From contig CAZWVM010000150.1 of NCBI GenBank assembly GCA_964637705.1, positions 1 through 8,793 of the forward strand: a DNA stretch of 8,793 nucleotides, given 5' to 3'. Origin of the DNA: CAZWVM01 sp964637705 (GTDB lineage Bacteria > UBA8481). A model generated the notes under the pieces. It made no database searches and was not told the DNA's origin. It saw only the letters and a program-made list of their open reading frames with translations. How positions within the stretch are numbered: the stretch's first letter is position 1; every line of letters begins with the position of its first letter. Below, in pieces: positions 1 through 6,165 of the stretch. Both the position numbers and the translations under genes were made by a program.

Positions 1-271
1 TGTCGTCCTCGCGCATGATGATGTAGTCCTCTTCGTCAACCTTCACTTCGGTGCCGGAATACTTGCCGAAGAGCACCTTGTCGCCCTTCTTCACCGACAG
101 CGGAACCCGCTCGTTCTTCTCGTTGAACTTGCCGGGACCGACCTCGATCACCTTGCCCTCCTGCGGCTTTTCCTTCGCCGTGTCGGGGATGATGATCCCG
201 CCCTTCTTCTTCTCCTCGGGCTCGACGCGCTGGACGAGCACCCGATCATTGAGTGGACGAACCTTTGCCAT
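1..271 (-). CDS. groES: GroES co-chaperonin (Hsp10), 3' end cut by window
   Basis: Co-chaperonin that caps the GroEL folding chamber in the cytoplasm as a heptameric lid. The visible 90 residues begin MAKVRPLNDRVLVQR, the classic GroES N-terminus. The mobile loop that contacts GroEL follows at about residues 17-36, with the GGIIIPD motif at 24-30. The conserved EGKVIEVGPGK stretch (38-48) and the C-terminal KVLFGKYSGTEVKVDEEDYIIMRE segment are also present. The family is usually 95-97 residues, so only the last few codons lie beyond base 1. The ATG at 271 is supported by homology and by a good ribosome binding site at 280-286. groEL would be expected next on the minus strand, off the left edge, but this cannot be seen. 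No CIRCE operator is visible upstream, so HrcA control is not supported. Identification is firm. Confidence 0.97.
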   Translation of the reverse strand, partial: MAKVRPLNDRVLVQRVEPEEKKKGGIIIPDTAKEKPQEGKVIEVGPGKFNEKNERVPLSVKKGDKVLFGKYSGTEVKVDEEDYIIMREDD

Positions 272-279
272 CCTCCCAT

Positions 280-286
280 CTCCTTT
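280..286 (-). promoter_or_regulatory. Ribosome binding site of groES
   Basis: Read on the minus strand this is AAAGGAG, 8 bases before the groES ATG. It is the strongest Shine-Dalgarno match in the window and fits the high expression expected of a chaperonin gene. A second GGGAGG lies directly against the start codon, too close to be the main site. Confidence 0.8.
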
Positions 287-557
287 CGTGCCTCTTCGGC
301 CGATTGATTTCGCGTGGTGCGCTCCGCTCAGTTCATTCAATTCGCGTACCCAAGACTTGAGGGACTGCATAGCTGAAAAAACGAGAGATCAACTTATGAA
401 ACTTCTTGACGATGACAGAATGGCCATGCGGGACGGACCTAATTGACACCGTGAAGACTTATGAAGGGATGATGATGATGACAATCCGAACTATTAGGGA
501 AAATGTTTTCTACCAACCCGGTCCTGTCGGAGATAGTATCGGAGTCGCCGGGGGGCG

Positions 558-571
558 AAGGAGACCGGGAG
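558..571 (+). promoter_or_regulatory. Ribosome binding site region of the beta-glucosidase gene
   Basis: AAGGAG (558-563) lies 12 bases before the ATG at 576 and GGGAG (567-571) lies 4 bases before it; either may pair with 16S rRNA. The reading frame is closed by a TAG at 534-536 with no other start codon between, so the ATG at 576 is the only plausible start. Confidence 0.6.
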
Positions 572-575
572 AACA

Positions 576-1928
576 ATGGGATTTCGAAGGGATTTCGCCT
601 GGGGCGCCGCCACCTCCTCCTACCAGATCGAGGGCGCCTGGAACGAGGACGGCAAGGGCCCGTCGGTCTGGGACGTCTTCAGCCGAACGCCCGGACGGAT
701 CTGGGGTGGACAGAACGGCGACACCGCCTGCGATCACTACCATCGCTACCGGGAGGACGTCGCGCTGATGAGGGATCTCGGTCTCAAGGCCTATCGATTC
801 TCCCTCTCCTGGCCCCGGATCCTTCCCGAGGGCACGGGCCGCGTGAATCCGGCCGGCCTGGACTTCTACGCCCGCCTCGTCGACGAACTTCTCTCCGCCG
901 GCATCGAACCCTGGATCACGCTGTATCACTGGGATGGTCCGCAGGCGCTGTACGAGCGTGGCGGCTGGCGCAAGCGCGAGAGCGCGGAATGGTTCGCCGA
1001 GTATGCCGGGGCTTGCGCGAGGACGCTGTCGGATCGCGTGCGCCACTGGATGACCTTCAACGAACCCCAGTGCTTCGTGGGCGGAGGCTACACCGACGGC
1101 AACGATGCCCCCGGGGAGAAGGCGACTCTTGCCGACAGGTCCCGGATCGGCCACAACGTGCTGCGCGCCCACGGGCTGGGCGTCCAGGCCCTGCGCGCCG
1201 CCGCCTCTCGCCCCCTCGTCGTCGGCTACGCCCCCATGGGCGTCGTCGCGATGCCCGCGACGGACGACCCGGCGGACATCGAGGCCGCGCGCCGGGACAT
1301 GTTCGCCGTGAAGGACACCCAGGACGGCAACAGCTCCTGGTGGATGGATCCCGTCTACCTCGGGCACTATCCCGAGGACGGTCTGGCGCTCCGCGGCGCC
1401 GACGGCCCCCCGATCGAACCGGGCGACATGGAGACGATCCGCCAGCCTCTCGATCTCTTCTGCGTCAACATCTACGGGGCGCGCACCGTCGCCGCCGCGA
1501 GGGGCGGGGAACCCGAGAGAATCGAGTACACCCCGTTCGCTCCGCTCACCGCCTTCAAGTGGGGTATCTTTCCGTCGTGCCTCTACTGGGGGCCCCGCTT
1601 CTACTTCGAGCGCTACAAGCTGCCGGTCGTCATCACGGAGAACGGGATCTCCAACGTCGATTTCGTCCACCTCGACGGGAAGGTGCACGATCCCCAGCGC
1701 ATCGACTTCATGCAGAGGTACTTGCGGGAACTGCGACGGGCCGTCGATGACGGCGTGGACGTGCGCGGGTATTTCCACTGGTCGATGCTGGACAACCTCG
1801 AATGGAACAGCGGCTTCTCCCAGCGCTTCGGGCTCGTGCACGTCGATTTCCGGACGCTCGAGAGGACGCCCAAGGATTCCTATGCGTGGTACCGCGAGGT
1901 GATCCGCACGAACGGAGCGTCGCTCTAG
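576..1928 (+). CDS. Glycoside hydrolase family 1 beta-glucosidase
   Basis: Retaining beta-glycosidase that removes non-reducing beta-linked glucose or a related sugar from oligosaccharides or aryl glycosides. With no signal peptide it should act in the cytoplasm on imported sugars. The 450 residues match the usual family length and form one (beta/alpha)8 barrel. Key residues are visible: the N-terminal FAWGAATSSYQIEG with Q17, H118 in TLYHWD, N162 and the acid/base E163 in TFNEP, the nucleophile E355 in VITENG, and W402 with E409-W410 in HWSMLDNLEW. The glutamate at 409 is the residue that binds the sugar O4/O6 in glucosidases, which argues against a 6-phospho-beta-glucosidase. A small oddity is HWDGPQ where most members have HWDLPQ. 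It stands alone on the plus strand, with no transporter or regulator beside it in this window. Exact sugar preference (glucosidase, galactosidase, fucosidase) cannot be read from sequence. Confidence 0.95.
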   Translation: MGFRRDFAWGAATSSYQIEGAWNEDGKGPSVWDVFSRTPGRIWGGQNGDTACDHYHRYREDVALMRDLGLKAYRFSLSWPRILPEGTGRVNPAGLDFYARLVDELLSAGIEPWITLYHWDGPQALYERGGWRKRESAEWFAEYAGACARTLSDRVRHWMTFNEPQCFVGGGYTDGNDAPGEKATLADRSRIGHNVLRAHGLGVQALRAAASRPLVVGYAPMGVVAMPATDDPADIEAARRDMFAVKDTQDGNSSWWMDPVYLGHYPEDGLALRGADGPPIEPGDMETIRQPLDLFCVNIYGARTVAAARGGEPERIEYTPFAPLTAFKWGIFPSCLYWGPRFYFERYKLPVVITENGISNVDFVHLDGKVHDPQRIDFMQRYLRELRRAVDDGVDVRGYFHWSMLDNLEWNSGFSQRFGLVHVDFRTLERTPKDSYAWYREVIRTNGASL

Positions 1929-1942
1929 ACCGGGTCTCGGTC
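1928..1942. terminator. Small hairpin between convergent stop codons
   Basis: GACCG (1928-1932) and CGGTC (1938-1942) form a 5-bp stem with a 5-base loop in the 24-base gap between the glucosidase and propeller stop codons. The position would suit a bidirectional terminator, but there is no T-run on either side and the stem is short, so it may be chance. Confidence 0.2.
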
Positions 1943-1952
1943 AGCGCCGCCG

Positions 1953-2984
1953 CTACCAGTTCGGACCGCCGCCGCGCGCCACCTCGGTCATCTGCCGCCC
2001 CTCGCGGTCCATGCGGAGGACCCGGAAAGGGTTCTCCTCGCGGACGTTTTCCTCTCCGTAGCCGCAGAAGGCGATCCACAAGCCGTCCGGCGACCAGTCG
2101 AAATCGAACGCGACCATCTCGGGCGGCGTCAGGCGCGTCGTCTCTCCGCTCGAGAGGCGCTTGAGGTAGATCGTCGTCGTGGGCTCGCCATTCAGCTCCG
2201 ATTGCAGGCGCGGGGAACCGTCGTCCAGGCGCGAGTAGGCGATGAGGTCCGGGTCCGCGGGGCAGGGGAGGAAGCGGTCGGCGCTCGTCACGCACTCGGG
2301 ATCCCCGGTGATGGACACCAGCGGCGTCCGCTTCACGATCGAACCCGAGGGGAGGATCTCGAAGAGAGTCGTCATGTCGTGGAAGACGAGTTTCGTCCCG
2401 TCTCCGAACCAGGCCGGGGCGTAGATGTTGTCCACGCCCTCCGCGTGCGGCAGGTATAGCGCCTGCTGCGCCTCGCCGGTCGGGGGGTTGATGATCATGA
2501 GCATGGGGGCGTTGTTTCCTCCCACCACGGCGACGGCGATGCAGGAACCGTCGGGGGACCATGACGGCGGTGTGACGCATCCGTCGGAGGCGATGAGTTC
2601 CCGCTCCGAGCCGCTCTCGAGGTCGCGCAGCATGAAGACGCCCGGCGTCACCGGGTCGCCTCCCGCCCGTTCCGCGCGGTAGAAGGCAACCCGGCGGCCG
2701 TCGGGTGAGAGGGCCGGGAAGGAACCGCGCGTCACGCGGACCTCGTCGGCGCGCGCATTCTGCTTCCACCAGATCGCGTTGTCGCGTTCGTAAACGATCC
2801 CGCGGTTCTCGATGGCGGGAGCGGCCGCGTCGCCGGGGCCGGGCGCGGGGTCCGGGGTGCCGGGCGGAAGGTTCGGCGTGACCGGCACGAGGACCTGCCA
2901 GGCGACTACGCCCGCGAGAACGACGACGACCAGGAAGAATCCCAGGACCGCGAGAACGAGACAGCCGACGAGAACCTTCTTCAT
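1953..2984 (-). CDS. Membrane-anchored PD40/TolB-like beta-propeller protein
   Basis: Predicted extracytoplasmic beta-propeller, 343 residues, function unknown. A single hydrophobic segment (about residues 4-34, after MKK) anchors the N-terminus. A proline-rich linker (about 33-56) follows, then the propeller. At least four PD40-type blades are visible: FPALSPDGRRVAFYR (89-103), PSWSPDGSCIAVAVV (140-154), APAWFGDGTKLVFHD (189-203) and FDWSPDGLWIAFCGY (295-309). Such blades occur in TolB and in peptidase propellers, but no peptidase domain or TolB N-domain is present here. The ATG at 2984 is chosen over upstream starts because it begins the anchor, has the site GGAAGGGG 5 bases before it, and overlaps the HD-GYP stop as ATGA. 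That overlap implies translational coupling. The cysteine at residue 8 is too near the N-terminus for a convincing lipobox. The role is plausibly sensing or protein binding; enzymatic activity is not indicated. Confidence 0.85.
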   Translation of the reverse strand: MKKVLVGCLVLAVLGFFLVVVVLAGVVAWQVLVPVTPNLPPGTPDPAPGPGDAAAPAIENRGIVYERDNAIWWKQNARADEVRVTRGSFPALSPDGRRVAFYRAERAGGDPVTPGVFMLRDLESGSERELIASDGCVTPPSWSPDGSCIAVAVVGGNNAPMLMIINPPTGEAQQALYLPHAEGVDNIYAPAWFGDGTKLVFHDMTTLFEILPSGSIVKRTPLVSITGDPECVTSADRFLPCPADPDLIAYSRLDDGSPRLQSELNGEPTTTIYLKRLSSGETTRLTPPEMVAFDFDWSPDGLWIAFCGYGEENVREENPFRVLRMDREGRQMTEVARGGGPNW

Positions 2985-4594
2985 GAGGACCCCTTCCGCG
3001 GCCGCGCCGACCGCCCTCCGCCGCTTCGACGCCCCAGTCTCCCGCTTTTCCTCAAACGGTTCAAGAGGAGCCGCACCAGGCGGGGATCGAGTCGCCTCCC
3101 CGAATCGGCCTTGATCAGCCGGACCATCTCGTCCAGCCCCAGCGCGCCCCGGTAGCAACGGGAGCTCCTGAGGGCGTCGAAGATGTCGGCGAGCGTGACG
3201 ATGCGCGTCAAGAGCGGGATGCTCGCGCCCTTGAGCCCGTCCGGGTAGCCGCTGCCGTCCCAGCGCTCATGGTGATGGCGGACGATATCGAGGATCCTCG
3301 CGTCGAGACCGAGAGGACGGAGGATCGATTCGCCGATCAGGGGGTGCTTGCGGATCTCGCTATACTCCTGGTTCGTGAGGCGCCCCGGCTTCCTCAAAAG
3401 CGCCTCGGGGATCCCGATCTTCCCGATGTCGTGGAGGTCTCCGCCCATCCTGAGGATCCGGCGCTCCTCGCGCCCCAGCCCGAGTTCGTCCGCCATCCAG
3501 CGCGCGCAGCGATAGACGCGCGCGGAATGCCCGCGCGTGTAGGCGTCCTTCGCCTCCAGCGCGTTGGAGAGGGCGATGATGGAGTTGAGGAGCGACGTCT
3601 TGAGATCGGCGGTGCGCTCGTCAACGAGCCGTTTCAGGACCATGTTGCGCTCCTCGAGCGTCGCGTTCACGGCCCTCAACTTCTTCTCCTGGAGCTTGAG
3701 CTTACGCTCCAGGGTCACCTGGTCCGTGACGTCGCGGAAGACGACGGCGGTGTAGCCCTCGAAGGTCTTGAAGGCGAAGACGATCTTGATGTAGCGGTCG
3801 CCGCCGTTCTTCGCGGTTCTCACCGTGAGCACGGTCTCCGAGATCTTCTCCACGCTACCGGCCGCTTCGAGCCCCTTGAGGAGGACCCGGTCGCGCCGGT
3901 CGGCGAAGAGGTCGATGAAACGGGGATGGATCCCGCGGACGGGAACGACACCCAGCCAGTACTTCGCCAGGTCGTTCTGCTGAGCGATCCGCCCCGCGTG
4001 GTCCATGACGAGCGTTCCGAATCCCGCGACCTCGTAATTCTTGAGGGTATGCTCGAGGACGGAGCGGTGGGTGACGCCGCCGCGGGGCCGCTCGAGCACC
4101 AGGGGACCGAGGACCCGGCAGAGCCGCGCCGCGCGCGCCACGGTCGCGCGGCCCAGGGGTCGCTGCGTGAAGAGGTTGTCCATCGAGACGACGCCGACGG
4201 CGCGCCGTCCCGCCACGAGCGGAACCGCGGCGAAGGCGCGCACCCCGTAGGAGCTGAGGTAGGCCCGCTCGTTGCGGTCGACGATGCGAGGATCGTTCCT
4301 CACGTCGGAGAAGAGGAGGGGGCGGCATTCCCGGTGTGCGACGGTCAGCGTGTTGCCGCGCGGGATGATCGGAAGGTTCACGCGCCCCGCGAGGTTCTCC
4401 ACGCCCCCGTTCTCGCTCGTCCCGACGATGCCCTGCAGCTCGTTCGTCTCCGCGGCGTGCACGAAGATCCCGAGCCGGTCGACACCCAGCGCCCGGCGCA
4501 GTTCCTCCCAGAGGCGGATGTAGAAACTGTCGCTGTTCTTCTCGCGGCGCAAGCGGTCGAGGAGCGCCTGCGCCTCCTCCGCGGAGCGCTTCAC
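2981..4594 (-). CDS. GAF-PAS-HD-GYP cyclic-di-GMP phosphodiesterase-type regulator
   Basis: Soluble 537-residue signalling protein expected to hydrolyse cyclic di-GMP in response to a ligand. Domains in order: GAF (about 20-168, ending with GVRAFAAVPLVAGRRAVGVVSMDN), PAS (about 185-290, ending VVFRDVTDQ), a linking coiled coil (about 292-332), and HD-GYP (about 333-515). HD-GYP landmarks are all present: H356 in TRGHS, H388-D389 and K392 in HDIGK, H417 in RKHP, HHERWDGSGYP at 441-451, then RIVTLADIFDAL with D470. This complete metal-binding set suggests an active enzyme. There are no membrane segments and no receiver domain. The start is a GTG at 4594; no Shine-Dalgarno is visible, and the GTG overlaps the stop of a 12-codon mini-ORF, so translation probably depends on the nucleotidase gene upstream. 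The stop overlaps the next ATG by 4 bases. The tail (516-537) is Arg/Gly/Ser-rich and unlike the family. Domain assignment is firm; the sensed signal is unknown. Confidence 0.94.
   Translation of the reverse strand: MKRSAEEAQALLDRLRREKNSDSFYIRLWEELRRALGVDRLGIFVHAAETNELQGIVGTSENGGVENLAGRVNLPIIPRGNTLTVAHRECRPLLFSDVRNDPRIVDRNERAYLSSYGVRAFAAVPLVAGRRAVGVVSMDNLFTQRPLGRATVARAARLCRVLGPLVLERPRGGVTHRSVLEHTLKNYEVAGFGTLVMDHAGRIAQQNDLAKYWLGVVPVRGIHPRFIDLFADRRDRVLLKGLEAAGSVEKISETVLTVRTAKNGGDRYIKIVFAFKTFEGYTAVVFRDVTDQVTLERKLKLQEKKLRAVNATLEERNMVLKRLVDERTADLKTSLLNSIIALSNALEAKDAYTRGHSARVYRCARWMADELGLGREERRILRMGGDLHDIGKIGIPEALLRKPGRLTNQEYSEIRKHPLIGESILRPLGLDARILDIVRHHHERWDGSGYPDGLKGASIPLLTRIVTLADIFDALRSSRCYRGALGLDEMVRLIKADSGRRLDPRLVRLLLNRLRKSGRLGRRSGGGRSARPRKGSS
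2990..2997 (-). promoter_or_regulatory. Ribosome binding site of the propeller gene, inside the HD-GYP 3' end
   Basis: On the minus strand this reads GGAAGGGG, 5 bases before the ATG at 2984. It lies within the last codons of the HD-GYP gene and decides the start of the propeller gene against longer upstream readings. Confidence 0.6.
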
Positions 4595-4629
4595 GGCCGG
4601 GCGCCCCGGCCGGAGAGGGCGTCGTTCAT
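4591..4629 (-). promoter_or_regulatory. Possible 12-codon coupling ORF between nucleotidase and HD-GYP genes
   Basis: On the minus strand an ATG at 4629 overlaps the nucleotidase stop (ATGA) and opens a frame of 12 codons, MNDALSGRGARP. Its TGA (4593-4591) overlaps the GTG start of the HD-GYP gene (GTGA). A ribosome ending on the nucleotidase could restart here and be handed to the GTG, which lacks its own binding site. It could also be coincidence in GC-rich sequence. Confidence 0.3.
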
Positions 4630-6074
4630 TCGATCTCGTGCGGCAGGGACCCGGGCCAGGAGCGGAAAAGGCAGAAGGGCGTCGCGGCCGCGAGGTTGGA
4701 GACGCGGGACATGTAGAGATCCGCGGAGTTCTCGACCGTGCGCGCCAGGAGGCTCTTCTCGCTGCCGGCGCGCATGAGCAGTCCCCAGCGGGGGTTTCCG
4801 AGACGGTTGAAGCGCTGGGCGAGAGGCTTGATGTGACGGTCGAGGGCCGCGATGTCGGCGTCGAGCGCGTGGCGGCGCAGGGAGTCCTCCGCGTGAGCCG
4901 CGCGGCCGCCCTTCGCGCGCCGCAGGGCGTCGAGCTCGAACCGGTTGCGCTCGAACTCCGCCCGTTCCTTCCGGGCCATCAGGACCTCCAGGTCCCGGTT
5001 CAAGGTCGCCAGGATCTCCGCGTCGCGGATCTCGTCCTCGAGTTCCCTGAGAACGAGCCCCGTCCTCCACCTCAGGACGCTTTTGGTGACTTCCACGTCG
5101 CCGATGATGTGATCGCCCACGTAGAGGATCTGGTCACCGGACAGATCGAGATACTTCTCGACGTGGCTGACATGCCCGCCCCAGAAGATCCGGCCCGGCC
5201 GGAGGCCCTTGATGGAGGGCTTCAGGAGGGACATCGTGGGATCGGCGACCTCGTAGAGGGGGCGCCGCGTCGAGAAGAAGGCGGGCTTGTCGGCGGAGAC
5301 GATGACGACGTCGAAGAGATCGCGCCACTTCACGCCGGCGGGGAGGTGCCGGTCGAACGCGTGCTTCATGATGACGCTCGTGTATTGCCAGTCGGAGTTC
5401 GTGATGAGCATGATCGTCTTGCCCGCGGCCTTCTGGTCCATGAGCGTCCGCGGGGTCTCCGGGTCCGGGATGATGAAGCGCCCCGGATGGGCGAGGATCT
5501 TCGGCTTGATCTCGCCTTCGAAGTGCGCCAGGTCCGTGCTCGTCCGCACCTTCTGGTGGATGTCGGAGTAGGAACGCGCGCCCGGCAGTTTGCGGCGGTC
5601 GTGCAGGTCGACGAGCTGCATGTAGAGGCAGGCCTCGGAGAGGGCGAAGAGCGTCGTGACGAGCATGAAGCGATCGTCCGTGGCCGGATCCACGACCGTC
5701 CGCGCGTAGGTGCGCATGACCTCGTCGAGGAGGAGACGCCGCGAGCCGTGGACGGCCGACTTCACGAATCCGAAGCGATTGGCCTTCAGGAGGTTTCCGA
5801 GCTCGCGGTCGATGACGAGCCCGCGGATGACGGAGAGGGGGTCGAAGACCAGGGGACCGACCGGCCAGCCGTACTGTGAGAGCCTCGCCTTCACGTGCTC
5901 GTAGGCGTGCCGCTCGAAGGCTTCCACGTCGTAGTGCACCAGCGTGTAGTCCATGTCGTAGCCCACGGCCCGGATGGATCTCATGTCCACGCTGCGGTTG
6001 CAGAAGACGCGGCGGGCGAGGGGAGGCAGGGGCGTTCCGGTCGACGCCGGCGGAACCGGTAGACGGGGTTTCAT
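4626..6074 (-). CDS. HAD-type 5'-nucleotidase, cN-II (NT5C2) family
   Basis: Cytosolic phosphatase of the HAD superfamily; relatives dephosphorylate purine monophosphates such as IMP and GMP to nucleosides. The 482 residues carry all HAD motifs in the cN-II form: the nucleophile D40 and D42 in GYDMDYTL, T225/S227 in LITNSDW, K263 in SADKPAFF, and D321 with D326 in GDHIIGDV (the same five-residue spacing as in human cN-II). The family-specific lead-in RRVFCNRSVDM (21-31) and the C-terminal RAGSEKSLLARTVENSADLYMSRVSNL and LPHE segments also match, so the protein is complete. Residues 340-425 look helical, possibly coiled coil. The ATG at 6074 is preferred over M31 because the conserved RRVFCNRS segment precedes M31, although its binding site is weak (AGGG). 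It lies 76 bases after the flavoprotein gene and 31 bases before the HD-GYP gene, so co-expression is likely. Substrate preference is inferred from family only. Confidence 0.92.
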   Translation of the reverse strand: MKPRLPVPPASTGTPLPPLARRVFCNRSVDMRSIRAVGYDMDYTLVHYDVEAFERHAYEHVKARLSQYGWPVGPLVFDPLSVIRGLVIDRELGNLLKANRFGFVKSAVHGSRRLLLDEVMRTYARTVVDPATDDRFMLVTTLFALSEACLYMQLVDLHDRRKLPGARSYSDIHQKVRTSTDLAHFEGEIKPKILAHPGRFIIPDPETPRTLMDQKAAGKTIMLITNSDWQYTSVIMKHAFDRHLPAGVKWRDLFDVVIVSADKPAFFSTRRPLYEVADPTMSLLKPSIKGLRPGRIFWGGHVSHVEKYLDLSGDQILYVGDHIIGDVEVTKSVLRWRTGLVLRELEDEIRDAEILATLNRDLEVLMARKERAEFERNRFELDALRRAKGGRAAHAEDSLRRHALDADIAALDRHIKPLAQRFNRLGNPRWGLLMRAGSEKSLLARTVENSADLYMSRVSNLAAATPFCLFRSWPGSLPHEIE

Positions 6075-6089
6075 GGCATCAACCCTAAC

Positions 6090-6109
6090 GGATTCGCGTC
6101 CGCGAATCC
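6090..6109. repeat. Perfect 9-bp inverted repeat upstream of the nucleotidase gene
   Basis: GGATTCGCG (6090-6098) and CGCGAATCC (6101-6109) are exact reverse complements separated by two bases. The element ends 16 bases before the nucleotidase ATG at 6074. A two-base gap is too tight for an RNA hairpin loop without opening the inner pairs, which favours a DNA operator for a dimeric regulator. No T-run follows, so it is not a typical terminator. Confidence 0.6.
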
Positions 6110-6131
6110 ACGACGACGGCGACTCTTCGCG

Positions 6132-6165
6132 GCGCGCGACGGGTCATCCGCTACCGGTCGCGCGC
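6132..6165. repeat. Perfect 9-bp inverted repeat across the flavoprotein stop codon
   Basis: GCGCGCGAC (6132-6140) and GTCGCGCGC (6157-6165) pair exactly around a 16-base loop that contains the stop codon of the flavoprotein gene (6153-6151). In the minus-strand transcript this makes a strong GC stem at the end of the message, with no U-run after it. It could stabilise the 3' end or partly separate the two genes. GC-rich runs of CG make chance pairing easier, so function is uncertain. Confidence 0.4.

Larger units (their letters stand above)
272..575. promoter_or_regulatory. Divergent intergenic region between groES and the beta-glucosidase gene
   Basis: This 304-base stretch separates two genes transcribed away from each other and must hold both promoters. 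Its centre (about 300-540) is visibly AT-richer than the coding DNA around it. On the minus strand TTGATC (392-387) and TATGCA (371-366) form a weak sigma-70-like pair with a short 15-base spacer, pointing at groES. On the plus strand a perfect TTGACA box lies at 443-448, but no good -10 hexamer follows at 16-18 bases; TATTAG at 492-497 is too far away. A GAT trinucleotide run lies at 468-481. I see no CIRCE repeat and no sigma-32 consensus. That promoters exist here is near certain from gene orientation; the exact boxes are weak guesses. Confidence 0.5.

Noticed and set aside
350..360. CAAG-A-CTTG small palindrome upstream of groES
   Set aside because: Only 4-bp arms; not distinguishable from chance and unlike CIRCE.
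443..497. TTGACA (443-448) with TATTAG (492-497) as a sigma-70 promoter
   Set aside because: The spacing is far above 16-18 bases; TTGACA alone is noted in the intergenic entry.
406..1750. Overlapping plus-strand frames starting at 406 and 503
   Set aside because: They run out of frame into the GH1 gene and give Arg/Pro-rich sequence with no recognisable domain.
510..1841. Long open frame antisense to the beta-glucosidase gene
   Set aside because: Low-complexity, charged translation typical of high-GC shadow frames; the opposite strand encodes a complete GH1 enzyme with catalytic motifs.
2961..2984. Lipoprotein signal (LVGC) in the propeller protein
   Set aside because: The cysteine is residue 8, leaving no room for a hydrophobic core before it; the hydrophobic stretch continues well past it, as in a membrane anchor.
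2985..3158. 58-codon upstream extension of the propeller frame
   Set aside because: It lies wholly inside the HD-GYP gene and would put a hydrophilic stretch before the membrane anchor; the ATG at 2984 has its own binding site.
3269..5879. Long plus-strand open frames opposite the HD-GYP and nucleotidase genes
   Set aside because: Shadow frames rich in Glu/Arg/Val; the minus strand carries full conserved domains.
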